Source: Oscillospiraceae bacterium (lineage in GTDB: Bacteria > Bacillota > Clostridia > Oscillospirales > QAMX01). Taken from it: DNA of 64,000 nucleotides. The stretch covers positions 28,882 through 92,881 of the forward strand of contig SVLQ01000014.1 of the NCBI GenBank assembly GCA_015067825.1, read 5' to 3'. Below the pieces are notes generated by a model that saw only the letters and a list, made by a program, of their open reading frames with translations, did not search any database and was not told the DNA's origin. This document shows, in pieces, positions 46,218-54,603 of the stretch. Position numbers and translations under genes: made by a program. Numbering within the stretch: position 1 is the first letter of the stretch; the number at the start of each line of letters is the position of its first letter.

Positions 46218-46246
46218 ATTATACACGATTTTTGCCCGCCGTGCAA
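46218..46246 (-). promoter_or_regulatory. Promoter reading toward giant surface gene
   Basis: On the minus strand TTGCAC (46241-46246) and TATAAT (46218-46223) are 17 bp apart. The transcript would have a leader of about 255 bases. Confidence 0.75.
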
Positions 46247-46336
46247 GATGTCTCCCGTTTTTTCCGGTCGACATACCTCCTCCCGCTCTGCGCACAAACC
46301 GTCGAAAAAGGTTTTGCGATTTTTGAAAAAGAGGGC

Positions 46337-46365
46337 TTGACAAATCGGCGAAAACACGGTATAAT
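46337..46365 (+). promoter_or_regulatory. Promoter of initiator tRNA
   Basis: TTGACA (46337-46342) and TATAAT (46360-46365) with a 17-bp spacer, a full consensus match, about 27 bp before the tRNA. Confidence 0.93.
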
Positions 46366-46391
46366 ATATGAGCATCGTTGATGCGCGATAT

Positions 46392-46469
<78 letters not shown>

Positions 46470-46473
46470 TAGG

Positions 46474-46512
46474 AAAGACTCGGAAATCTTTTGATTCCGA
46501 GTCTTTTTTTGT
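46474..46512 (+). terminator. tRNA terminator
   Basis: A 12-bp stem (AAAGACTCGGAA, 46474-46485, with TTCCGAGTCTTT at 46495-46506) is followed by TTTTT, directly after the tRNA. Confidence 0.9.
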
Positions 46513-46514
46513 TG

Positions 46515-46722
46515 TTTTCGATATTGGGATGTAGGCGTAAGTAGTGGTATTTATGCCGAAGTATTTGTCGGTTTTACTGCCGGCTCGATGTTTGAGTGAA
46601 GGAACAACCGCCCCACGTCGGCTCGGTCGGCTCCGCACCGACAACTACCAACAAAATATTATCGGGCGCGAGTGGCCGCAAATGGTCTCACTCAGCGCCC
46701 TTTTTGCATATTTGGCCACATG
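46515..46722 (+). ncRNA. Candidate structured RNA of unknown class
   Basis: About 200 bp between the tRNA terminator and the first island gene hold no gene. The segment contains TTGTCGG/CCGACAA (outer helix), GTAGT/ACTAC and a final GC-rich hairpin (GGGCGC...GCGCCC) followed by TTTTT. The same helices and the terminator are kept in the second copy at 61031-61238 despite many substitutions, which suggests selection on RNA. No class was recognised, and no promoter specific to it was found. Confidence 0.4.
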
Positions 46723-46740
46723 CCGGAAAGGAGCATTACA

Positions 46741-47043
46741 ATGCGAAAATACACGCTCGCATCACCAGCAGCGAGAGATACCGTCGACCTGCGCGACTAT
46801 CGCCAAACGATCGAGACGACTGTCCACACGGTTATGCCGACAGCCAGCGTGCAAGTGGAAGCTGGCTGCTACTACGTTTCACCGACACCGTCACAGGGAG
46901 ATGCCGTGCGCATCGGGCGGTTAATCTGTCAGTCAGAGCTGAAAGAACACTGTATTCAGATCCCAAAGCTATTTTCAAGTATCAATTTAGGAGGTTCAAC
47001 ATCAAATGAAAGAAAATCTAAGCGCAATGGTGGGCATCACTGA
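46741..47043 (+). CDS. Small island protein of unknown function
   Basis: A 100-aa protein whose ATG follows AAAGGAG. It is hydrophilic, begins MRKYTLASPAARDTVDLRDY and has no recognised domain. The first eight or so codons and the upstream leader recur at 61257, where the rest is lost. The 3' end overlaps the next gene by 38 bp. It opens the island next to an excisionase-like gene, so a role in the element's regulation or maintenance is possible. Confidence 0.6.
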   Translation: MRKYTLASPAARDTVDLRDYRQTIETTVHTVMPTASVQVEAGCYYVSPTPSQGDAVRIGRLICQSELKEHCIQIPKLFSSINLGGSTSNERKSKRNGGHH

Positions 47044-47206
47044 AATTACCAAGACATATCTTCCCATCAGTAAGCGCAAGGCTCGGAAGTTTGTTTCCTT
47101 GTATATGGATCCCAAACGCATCGGCAATCGCATCTATGTCGACCGTCGGCAGTTGGAGACATTACTTGCCGATCCCGACCGGGCAAACTTTCCTCTTCAT
47201 CTGTGA
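47006..47206 (+). CDS. Excisionase-like small DNA-binding protein
   Basis: A 66-aa protein with a winged-helix/MerR-like excisionase layout: ITEITKTYLPISKRKARKF as the recognition part, then a basic IGNRIYVDRRQLETLL wing. The ATG follows TTAGGAGG. Proteins like this assist integrase in cutting an element out of its tRNA site. Its position near the attL-like repeat fits. The assignment rests on pattern only. Confidence 0.6.
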   Translation: MKENLSAMVGITEITKTYLPISKRKARKFVSLYMDPKRIGNRIYVDRRQLETLLADPDRANFPLHL

Positions 47207-47217
47207 GGTGAACGGTA

Positions 47218-47595
47218 ATGGTGACTGCACTCATGATCAAGCCGGGAGAGCATCCCACTATCACAATGCTGTGTGACACGGCAGAATATCTAAACCATGC
47301 CGTCAGCCTAGGCTCGGACGAGATCTGCTTTGCCCAAGCCAGACGGCTCGAAAACGGTCTCGCAATTCTTCATGCCGACAGCTGCATATCGTTCGGATTC
47401 CCTGCGAACCGCAAAGTCCACGGTAAGCTGACGCTCGCAGACAACCGATTCTCCAAACCGCAAGGAGAACACCACTCGATCTGGCTGGAATACCTCGCCG
47501 AGGCCGAGATCACCGGCAACGAATTCGACGCGCCGTACCGTGTTTACACACACCATACCGGCCCTGTGACCGATCGGGATAACAAGATCCGATAG
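47218..47595 (+). CDS. Island protein of unknown function
   Basis: A 125-aa soluble protein, 11 bp after the excisionase-like gene, behind GAGGTG. It has an alternating beta pattern (RLENGLAILHADSCISFGF, HGKLTLADNRFS) and no motif I recognise. A strong terminator follows. Confidence 0.6.
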   Translation: MVTALMIKPGEHPTITMLCDTAEYLNHAVSLGSDEICFAQARRLENGLAILHADSCISFGFPANRKVHGKLTLADNRFSKPQGEHHSIWLEYLAEAEITGNEFDAPYRVYTHHTGPVTDRDNKIR

Positions 47596-47601
47596 CAAAA
47601 G

Positions 47602-47633
47602 CGGCGGAGAGCAAAGCTCTCCGCCGTTATTTT
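47602..47633 (+). terminator. Intrinsic terminator
   Basis: A perfect 11-bp stem (CGGCGGAGAGC, 47602-47612, with its complement at 47616-47626) around AAA, followed by TTATTTTAT, ends the small island operon. Confidence 0.9.
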
Positions 47634-47842
47634 ATACCTTCAGCGTGCGCAGATAGGCTTTCTGCGCACTTGTCAATCGGTTACTTTCCAGCGCCTTTTG
47701 CAGCGCTTTGTTGTGGGTTTTCGGCGAAAGCTGGACTGATTCGAACCACGGCAAGATCGCATCGTACTGTGCGGCCAACGCCGTGGCAAAATACCACGCG
47801 ATCATCATGTGCACGTAGTATTCGCTGTCGTCGGCCGCAAAA
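47632..47842 (-). pseudogene. DNA alkylation repair protein, C-terminal remnant
   Basis: About 70 codons of a minus-strand frame read EYYVHMMIAWYFATALA, then YDAILPWFES, THNKALQKALES and AYLRTLKV. This is the conserved end of AlkD-like HEAT-repeat DNA glycosylases (about 230 aa). The frame continues upstream of the first Met to about 47842 and then runs into unrelated AT-rich DNA, so the N-terminal two thirds are missing. GC-rich codon use resembles the host. The break coincides with the start of the ABC cluster. Confidence 0.75.
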
Positions 47843-47858
47843 AAATATTACAGAAGAA

Positions 47859-47887
47859 TTGACAACCATACAAAGAAATGGTATAAT
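47859..47887 (+). promoter_or_regulatory. Promoter of island ABC cluster
   Basis: TTGACA (47859-47864) and TATAAT (47882-47887) are 17 bp apart, a full consensus match with the same layout as at 28231-28259. Confidence 0.92.
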
Positions 47888-47888
47888 A

Positions 47889-47913
47889 GGTGTACTACGA
47901 ATCATAGTACACC
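47889..47913 (+). promoter_or_regulatory. YtrA-type operator, second copy
   Basis: The same GGTGTACTA and TAGTACACC half-sites with a 7-base centre as at 28205-28229, again one base after the -10 box. The centre differs by one base (CGAATCA against CGAAGCA). Confidence 0.9.
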
Positions 47914-47945
47914 TATTGCAAAAGCAAAATGACTGCGAGAGGGCA

Positions 47946-48068
47946 ATGTTTACGATTGACCGATCCCCCAACGACTTCAAATTGGAAATATGGCATTGTT
48001 ACTATAAATCGATGCGTTTGCAAAATGAGATAGATCTAAATAAAATTTTCACAAAAAAATACATTTGA
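47946..48068 (+). pseudogene. YtrA-type regulator remnant
   Basis: A 40-codon frame behind the operator begins MFTIDR, the same six residues that begin the intact regulator at 28171, and then continues with unrelated sequence to a TGA. No winged helix remains. It occupies the place of the regulator gene in a ytr-type operon, so it reads as a gutted copy. It may still be translated as a leader to couple with the ATPase gene. Confidence 0.65.
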
Positions 48069-48082
48069 AAGGAAGATGCAGA

Positions 48083-48958
48083 ATGACGATCACCATTGAC
48101 CATGTGAGCAAACGATTTGGGAGAAACGTGACCGCGCTGGATGACGTTTCTTTTGAAATCCAAAGCGGACTTTTCGGTCTGATCGGCCGAAACGGTGCAG
48201 GCAAAACAACTTTGATGCGCATCATGGCCACGATCTACGATGCCACCGACGGTAACGTGTTGATCGATGGCGAACCGATCACACGCCATCTGAAGCAATA
48301 TCGCAAAATGCTTGGGTACCTGCCGCAAAACACCCAACTGATGCCATACCTCGATTTGGAAGAATTTCTCGACTATTCCTGTGTGATCAACGGCATCTCC
48401 AACCCAAAAACGCGAAAAAGCGAAATCGCCCGCTGCATGGAGATCGTCGGACTTGAGAATGAAGGCAAAAAGCGTTTGGCCAAATATTCGGGCGGGATGC
48501 TGCGCCGCGCAGGTATCGCACAGGCGTTGCTCGGCGACCCCAAGCTCCTGATTATCGACGAGCCGACAACCGGTCTTGATCCCGAAGAGCGTCTGTATTT
48601 CTTGAATCTGCTCTCTAAAATGAGCGTGGACAAGACGATTGTCTTCTCAACACATATCATTCAGGATATCGAAAATATCTGCAAAAATATTGCAATTTTA
48701 GAGCGCGGTAAGTTGATGTACACCGGCAACATCCACGGTTTGTTGGAAACACTGCGCGGCAAAACATTTGGTGTGACTGTTGCACCGGGCGAAGAAGCGG
48801 CATTGCGGGAAAAAGCTGTTGTCACCAGCGTGACGTACATCAATAACCTTCCGTACGTACGATATATCTGCGACGAAGCAATTCACGCCGACAGCGAAGT
48901 GGTCGTCCCCACACTGGAGGACGCCTGCATCTACACGCTCGGCGGCGTAAAGCGATAA
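48083..48958 (+). CDS. ABC transporter ATP-binding protein
   Basis: A 291-aa ATPase with Walker A GLIGRNGAGKTT (about residues 34-45), signature YSGGMLRRAG, Walker B LLIIDEPTTGLDP and H-loop VFSTHIIQDIE. It resembles bacitracin- or lantibiotic-type exporter ATPases. The ATG at 48083 follows AAAGGAAG. It overlaps the next membrane gene by one base (TAATG). It should energise some or all of the four permease-like proteins downstream. Confidence 0.94.
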   Translation: MTITIDHVSKRFGRNVTALDDVSFEIQSGLFGLIGRNGAGKTTLMRIMATIYDATDGNVLIDGEPITRHLKQYRKMLGYLPQNTQLMPYLDLEEFLDYSCVINGISNPKTRKSEIARCMEIVGLENEGKKRLAKYSGGMLRRAGIAQALLGDPKLLIIDEPTTGLDPEERLYFLNLLSKMSVDKTIVFSTHIIQDIENICKNIAILERGKLMYTGNIHGLLETLRGKTFGVTVAPGEEAALREKAVVTSVTYINNLPYVRYICDEAIHADSEVVVPTLEDACIYTLGGVKR

Positions 48959-49623
48959 TGCGGCGGAAACTTCGGGGCGGTCGGGTGATGAATATGCGAA
49001 ATGTTTGTATGCAATCACTGCTGATCTTTGTAAAAGAACTGCGCTACCGTTTGTACTTTATCCCGTTGTCGTTGTTGGTCAGTTGGTTGCTTCCGCTGCT
49101 GTATGGATCAGATCCGAATATTTTGGAAACCTATGTAATCTTACTTCCGTTAATTCTGTCTGCGACGTTGTTTCGCGGCAGCGGTGAGCAGGAATTGCTG
49201 GTTGCGTCGGCAGCACCGTTTCCTTATGTTTTTGCTACACGTGTGGCTGCGACCTATCTTGTGACAATGGTACCGTTGACGATCAGCGTGATATGGCAAT
49301 TTGGCGAATTGGATCCGGCAAAATATGCGATTGTATTTGTCGCCTTGACTGCGGCGGCAACCGCATTTACCGTGCTTTGGCGGTGTATCACCGGCAGCAG
49401 TATCGGTTCTGCGTTACTTGCGGTAGCAACACTGCTGTTTTTCCAGCACGTGATCCGTTTCCGTGGGTTTGCGCGAAATTTCCAGCTGTATCGCTCGATG
49501 GGACTGGCATCCAACCGGCTTTTCTGGCGCAGCCGTTGGTATATTATCATCGCATCTGTGCTAATAGTTGCAGTATGCAGTTGGTTACTGCGTTTCAAGG
49601 AACGACGCGGAAAAAGCATTTGA
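48958..49623 (+). CDS. ABC-type membrane protein, short form A
   Basis: A 221-aa protein with about six transmembrane helices. It is a clear paralogue of the gene at 51933: both share KELRYRLYFIP/KEFRYRLWCIP, LLYGSDP/FLYGFDI, ILLPLILSATLFRG/ILLPILICFSVFRG and a C-terminal SMGLASNRLFWR/SMDILSDRIFRT. The start at 48958 overlaps the ATPase gene; a downstream ATG at 48988 is an alternative. It is probably a membrane subunit of the transporter. Confidence 0.8.
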   Translation: MRRKLRGGRVMNMRNVCMQSLLIFVKELRYRLYFIPLSLLVSWLLPLLYGSDPNILETYVILLPLILSATLFRGSGEQELLVASAAPFPYVFATRVAATYLVTMVPLTISVIWQFGELDPAKYAIVFVALTAAATAFTVLWRCITGSSIGSALLAVATLLFFQHVIRFRGFARNFQLYRSMGLASNRLFWRSRWYIIIASVLIVAVCSWLLRFKERRGKSI

Positions 49624-49720
49624 TGGTCCCCGGTTATGGGCATATCAATTCAAAAGCGACGAGATCTCCACATCACGATCGGTTTTTACCGATCAGCACT
49701 TCGGCAGAAAGAAGGGTTTT

Positions 49721-51001
49721 ATGAAAAAGCGTATATTGCCAGCGTTGTTACTCATACTCTGCGGAATACTCACCAGTTGCTCCGGAAGTAAATACGAAGC
49801 AACCGATATTCGGCTGTTTTGTCCGTCCATCCACGCTGGATATGAATCGGAATATGACGATGATATGATATACTATAATCCGTTTTGCTCAAACAATATG
49901 GCAACTGCTGGTGGACGGCAATATCTCATCGTAGATGAGGGCATCAATCCGGCGGCTGTCGGGGAAATGACGGACGAATTGTATCTGCTGCGATCCCAAA
50001 ATGAGCAATGGGAACGTATTGCAACAATTTCCAAATCGACTAAAAACGGAAACAATGTTTGCCATTTGTTGGTAGGAAATGGCGATACACTATACGCAGT
50101 GACGGAAGTAGATACGGGGATCTGTGTTTATCAATTCATGGAGTCGGCTGACGGGATGCAGGTATTTCCGTATACTTATCAGATCAAACACGAACCGCAG
50201 CGGAAGTTTTTGAATATTGGAGCAGTTTTGGATCCGAATGCAAGTGTCAACGGCATGATTTACATGGTCTACAGCATCAATCGGAATTTGTATCTGCTGC
50301 AATATGATATTGCCTACGATCGTTTTGAAGAAACCGATCTAAAAGTGCAGGAAGCGCTCAATGATGCAAATCCATTTTTGTTTCTCCGGGACGACGGTGC
50401 TTTAGAATTCATTGCACCAAACGAAAGATCGATCGTGTATTATCTGCTCGAATCTTCCGACCAAAAGACATATTCTGTCTCCAAAAGCCTGCAGCTCGGC
50501 AGCACATTCGAAAACTACAGTTTGGGAATGGACTTTTTGTCTGACGGTGATGCCGCGTATGATGCGGAAGGAAACCTGCACGTTATATACACAATCATTG
50601 ATCTGGATAATTTAGAAAGTCAAAACTTAGCCCGCTCCGTTATCAAAGATGGTATTATTACAGAAGAAACCGTGCTGATGCCGAACTCTCACAATATGAT
50701 ACAGATGTTTAACGGATTGGACGGTGAACTGTACTTTGTGCTGATTCAGGACGAACATTTTGTTCAACCGGCTGCTCTGTTCAGTCAAACCCAAATCGGC
50801 GATCCGGACGGTTGGGTACAAGGGGCTTTGTATCTGCTGGATGCACACGGTGTAGAAGAACTGTCCGAGATTTACATCGATCATGTACCATATGTCAAAT
50901 ACGATTTTCTGGTTTGTCCGGACGAACACGGCAGAACCTTCTATCTCTATTATAAAGGATGGTTCACCAACGATTTAGTCACTTGCACGATCAATTACTA
51001 A
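49721..51001 (+). CDS. Lipoprotein A of ABC cluster
   Basis: A 426-aa lipoprotein: signal MKKRILPALLLILCGILTSC, with lipid Cys at residue 20. The mature part starts with DIRLFCPS, a phrase shared with the two lipoproteins at 53406 and 54604 (VFCPS). The repeated four-strand pattern with short turns (for example GNGDTLYAVTEVD, GMIYMVYSI, GALEFIAP, GELYFVLIQ) suggests a beta-propeller. It lies between two permease genes. It is likely to be an extracytoplasmic binding or sensing subunit. The ligand is unknown. Confidence 0.78.
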   Translation: MKKRILPALLLILCGILTSCSGSKYEATDIRLFCPSIHAGYESEYDDDMIYYNPFCSNNMATAGGRQYLIVDEGINPAAVGEMTDELYLLRSQNEQWERIATISKSTKNGNNVCHLLVGNGDTLYAVTEVDTGICVYQFMESADGMQVFPYTYQIKHEPQRKFLNIGAVLDPNASVNGMIYMVYSINRNLYLLQYDIAYDRFEETDLKVQEALNDANPFLFLRDDGALEFIAPNERSIVYYLLESSDQKTYSVSKSLQLGSTFENYSLGMDFLSDGDAAYDAEGNLHVIYTIIDLDNLESQNLARSVIKDGIITEETVLMPNSHNMIQMFNGLDGELYFVLIQDEHFVQPAALFSQTQIGDPDGWVQGALYLLDAHGVEELSEIYIDHVPYVKYDFLVCPDEHGRTFYLYYKGWFTNDLVTCTINY

Positions 51002-51014
51002 GGAGGCTCGGCAA

Positions 51015-51875
51015 ATGAAAATTCTCAAAATATATGCAACGACGTTTAAATCCCTGCTGCGCAGCCGATTGATACCGATTGCGTTTTTGGGAATGCTGGC
51101 TATGATCGTTTGCAGTGGTTCTTTTTCAGGGACAGTTCCGGACGTTATCAACGGGGTAAATGTCACCAGTGGTACCGTGGTTTCCAGGGAACTCGGTGCA
51201 TGGCAAAACAATGTTGTCTACGAAGGAGCATTGTACCCCTATGCACATGCCATGTATTTTGTGATAGGCATTTTACTTTCCACGGATATTCTAAGCGATT
51301 TCAAGCGCAACCAGATCGAGTTGATCCGCACGAGCCGCCTGCGCCCTTGGAGTTGGTTTTTGGGAAAACTGCTTGTCTATTTTACGGTTTGCACAATCCT
51401 TGGCTACATGGTAACGTGGCTATACAATTTGCTGTTTCTCTCCGGTGCGGATGTTTCATTCGGCACATTCTTTACCTCACGAGTGATCATCAAACAACTG
51501 GAACTGTTTTGGATTTTCAACATAACAGGGTTTCTTTGCTATGCGAGCGTGGCCTTGTTTTTTGCTATGCTCTTTCAAAGCGCTGCCGTAGGATTCATCG
51601 CTGTGACTGCGTACAATCTATTGCGCACACAATCGTATTATGTTTTGGGGTATCTTGGACTGCAAACCGATACGCTTTTTCACTATATGTTTGCGCCAAA
51701 AGAATACACCTACTATTATTTTACCTGGTATTGGGGCGGCGGCACTCTTGATTTTCTCGGTACATCTCAAAAGAGCATGGAAGCCGCACGGCTAAATCTC
51801 GTTGCGGTGTCGCTCGTTCTTCTGACGGCAACATTTCTGATTGCGCTGTGGCGATTCAAACGATGCAAGATATAA
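51015..51875 (+). CDS. ABC-type permease, long form A
   Basis: A 286-aa protein with about six membrane helices, behind AAGGAGG. It is a paralogue of the gene at 52549: both open with a short amphipathic helix (TFKSLLRSR and TLKSCLRNT) and share WFLGKLLVYF/WFLGKLLAYG and a late aromatic, hydrophobic tail. It resembles ABC-2 permeases and should pair with the ATPase at 48083. Substrate unknown. Confidence 0.8.
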   Translation: MKILKIYATTFKSLLRSRLIPIAFLGMLAMIVCSGSFSGTVPDVINGVNVTSGTVVSRELGAWQNNVVYEGALYPYAHAMYFVIGILLSTDILSDFKRNQIELIRTSRLRPWSWFLGKLLVYFTVCTILGYMVTWLYNLLFLSGADVSFGTFFTSRVIIKQLELFWIFNITGFLCYASVALFFAMLFQSAAVGFIAVTAYNLLRTQSYYVLGYLGLQTDTLFHYMFAPKEYTYYYFTWYWGGGTLDFLGTSQKSMEAARLNLVAVSLVLLTATFLIALWRFKRCKI

Positions 51876-51932
51876 TACTTTTGTAAGGATCGCGTTTACT
51901 TATCAAAATCATAGAAGGAGGTACTCTGAACT

Positions 51933-52523
51933 ATGATGCTTATTTTAAAAGAATTTCGCTATCGGCTTTGGTGTATTCCGGCGGCGGTAGTTTTGATATT
52001 TGCGTTTGATTTTCTATATGGGTTTGATATTGCACTGTTGGAGGAAAATATCATTCTCTTACCAATTCTGATTTGTTTTTCGGTCTTTCGCGGACAGGAA
52101 GCAGAGCTGCTTACAGTGGCTTCAACAGCGACGGCCAACATACGAATCATACGTTTTGCGGCGGTGGTTTTGCTCTTCTGCGTTCCGATGGCAATTTGCT
52201 GCACATTGTTACCGACAGCAACCGACCGCCTTATGATTGTAGTGCTGTCGCTCACATTTACGGTCAGTTCGATTACATTCTTTTTCCGCACGATCCTCAA
52301 TCATAACATTTCAGCGGCTCTTTTGACCGCGGCATTGTTATCTTTCGTGCACAATACGGTTACATGGAAAGGCAATATGCGCTATTTCCAAATTTATGGT
52401 TCCATGGATATTTTGTCCGACCGTATCTTCCGGACCGGTCGAATTGTCACAGCCGTCTGTTGCCTATTACTTTTGACCGTGTCGTGGCTGATTTTGTTCT
52501 TCACTGAACGCAAACGTACATAA
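51933..52523 (+). CDS. ABC-type membrane protein, short form B
   Basis: A 196-aa protein with about six helices, paralogous to the gene at 48958 (same KEFRYRLWCIP start and central RGQEAELLTVAS segment against RGSGEQELLVAS). The ATG follows GAAGGAGG. The pairing of a short and a long membrane gene is repeated twice in the cluster, which points to a duplicated module. Confidence 0.78.
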   Translation: MMLILKEFRYRLWCIPAAVVLIFAFDFLYGFDIALLEENIILLPILICFSVFRGQEAELLTVASTATANIRIIRFAAVVLLFCVPMAICCTLLPTATDRLMIVVLSLTFTVSSITFFFRTILNHNISAALLTAALLSFVHNTVTWKGNMRYFQIYGSMDILSDRIFRTGRIVTAVCCLLLLTVSWLILFFTERKRT

Positions 52524-52548
52524 CGACAGCCAAAGGATGGTGAAAGCA

Positions 52549-53379
52549 ATGCTGAGAAAAATATTTACGAACACGTTGAAATCCTGTTTGCGTAATACCC
52601 TTTTGCTAACGGCTGTTTTGGGTTCCATCATCATGATGTGGAATGTGATCTATCATTTTATTGAGATTACAGGAATAGAAGGAATGGATAAGCTGGCGGA
52701 GGCGCGCAATTTGGTCGGGTATAACGCTGCAGAATTTCCATATAAGGCGATCATGTTTTTCTTCTGTGGTTTGGTGATTTCTTGGGACTGTGTGGCAGAT
52801 TTCACCACCAATAATGCCGAGCTGATGGCATCCAGCGGCTTGCGAACCGGGCGGTGGTTTTTGGGAAAACTATTGGCGTATGGTGTGCTGTGTTTTGCGG
52901 TGTCGCTGACTGCCTCAACGGTTACTGCGGTGTTCCGTACGATGTGGAATACAGAATTTACCTTTGGAGAGTTATTTGACCTGGAAACGATTTTTCGTAT
53001 GCTGTTACTGTGTCTTGTGCTGGGATTTGCCGGATTTTTAACGTACAGTGGTTTGGCAATTTTCTTTTCACAACTGTTTCGCAAACCCGCAGCCGGTCTT
53101 GTCGCGTGTACCGCGTACCACCTTTTGGTTAATTTGTTTATCAAATTCGATATATACCCCGAATTTTTCTTGGATTTCCGTTGGATTTATCTCCCGCAAG
53201 AAACCCGCTTCTACTTTTACGGTTTTCCCGGCGACAGCATCGCAGCAGTTCTGTCTTTTAAACCGATATATACAATTCCGGGGGCATGGAGCGGATATTT
53301 CAATATTTGTTTCGTTGGGATTGCGTTGCTGTTCGGAGGGTATTTGCTTGCGAGAAAAAGATTTCGGAAGTTCAACTAA
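52549..53379 (+). CDS. ABC-type permease, long form B
   Basis: A 276-aa protein with about six helices, paralogous to the gene at 51015. The ATG at 52549 was preferred because AAGGATGG lies eight or nine bases upstream; an ATG at 52537 is possible. It closes the second short/long membrane pair and is followed by a lipoprotein gene 27 bp on. Confidence 0.78.
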   Translation: MLRKIFTNTLKSCLRNTLLLTAVLGSIIMMWNVIYHFIEITGIEGMDKLAEARNLVGYNAAEFPYKAIMFFFCGLVISWDCVADFTTNNAELMASSGLRTGRWFLGKLLAYGVLCFAVSLTASTVTAVFRTMWNTEFTFGELFDLETIFRMLLLCLVLGFAGFLTYSGLAIFFSQLFRKPAAGLVACTAYHLLVNLFIKFDIYPEFFLDFRWIYLPQETRFYFYGFPGDSIAAVLSFKPIYTIPGAWSGYFNICFVGIALLFGGYLLARKRFRKFN

Positions 53380-53405
53380 AAAAACAAGCAGGGAGGGAAA
53401 TCTTG

Positions 53406-54593
53406 ATGAAACGATTGGCTTTGGTATTACTTCTTTGCACAGTCTTATGTGTGTGCGTAGCCTGCGGCTCGTCGCAAGACAATTTGGTAATTAGCTCGTT
53501 TGCAGTCGGAGATACACAAGTGTTTTGTCCGTCTACGCAACCAACTCAAAAATTTCCACTATACTATGATACCTCCCCCGGAGATCGCGTCATTACAACT
53601 GACACCGCGACCTATGCTGTTTTCCACAACGGCAGACAGACATCGTCGGTTACCAAGAAGACATATCGGCTTCTTCGGAAAGACGAAACGGAATGGACAG
53701 AGGTTGCTGTGGGGAAAAAGTGTGAAGGTCCCGAGCCGCACCTAACCCTATGCAGCAATCAAAAGGGCAAATTGGTTGTGGTAACACCGGTTTCTGAAGG
53801 GATCGGATTTGGCGTTTATCACGAGCAGACCGGGGAATTTACGGAAACTGCATATACAAAACGTGGTTACAGTTCCAAAGCGTATTATTTTGCATGTGGG
53901 ATTGATCCGCGTGCAGGGGCCGAAGGAAAGGTATATATCATTGTCTCTCATAGCACAGTTGATAAAAACACACAACTCATCTCGTTTGATATTGCAACTC
54001 GAACAGTAGAAGAGCAGCAGTTTTCTGATACTGCGTATTCCACCGGCGGATATATCATCGTAGACGATCAGTCCGTTGCCCATGTGGTACTGGATTCGCC
54101 GGATATGAACGTGCACTATTTCCGTGTGACCGACTTGGGAGAGCCCACACAAACTGTCGGTGCTCCCGTTGTTATCGCGTCTCCGGAAAACGATGGTTTT
54201 GTTCAGAGCGTGGAGCTTGATGCGCAAGGAAAACTGCACCTTTTCTACGCCGATGCGTTTTCGTACTATTATGCAGTCGTTGAAAACGGAGAAATCACCA
54301 AAAATGATTTGTTTTTGGCAGAACTGATAAAATACGACGTGGCAAGCTTTATCGGCGGAGATGAATTCGTTTATGCCGTTTGCATGGAAGTTTACGGAAC
54401 GGAGGGCTCTGTGATACGAATGGATGACATGGAAGAACTGCTGTACATCTCATTGGAAGATGTTCCGGTCATGCGGGATCACGTAAAGGTTGCAAACACA
54501 CGTCTTGGAGGCCGTACAACAAACGGCACCTATTTGGTATACCATGGTGCGGATTGCGATGATTTTGTCAGCTTAGAACTCATTGCCGAATAG
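53406..54593 (+). CDS. Lipoprotein B of ABC cluster
   Basis: A 395-aa lipoprotein, signal MKRLALVLLLCTVLCVCVAC with Cys at about residue 20. It carries the shared TQVFCPS phrase after the signal. It is closely related along its whole length to the next gene (SNQKGKLVVVTP against SNQKGKLVAVTP; ANTRLGGRT near both ends of the C-terminal part). The repeated beta pattern again suggests a propeller. The GGGAGGGAAATCTTG site precedes the ATG. Confidence 0.82.
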   Translation: MKRLALVLLLCTVLCVCVACGSSQDNLVISSFAVGDTQVFCPSTQPTQKFPLYYDTSPGDRVITTDTATYAVFHNGRQTSSVTKKTYRLLRKDETEWTEVAVGKKCEGPEPHLTLCSNQKGKLVVVTPVSEGIGFGVYHEQTGEFTETAYTKRGYSSKAYYFACGIDPRAGAEGKVYIIVSHSTVDKNTQLISFDIATRTVEEQQFSDTAYSTGGYIIVDDQSVAHVVLDSPDMNVHYFRVTDLGEPTQTVGAPVVIASPENDGFVQSVELDAQGKLHLFYADAFSYYYAVVENGEITKNDLFLAELIKYDVASFIGGDEFVYAVCMEVYGTEGSVIRMDDMEELLYISLEDVPVMRDHVKVANTRLGGRTTNGTYLVYHGADCDDFVSLELIAE

Positions 54594-54603
54594 AGGTGTA
54601 GAT

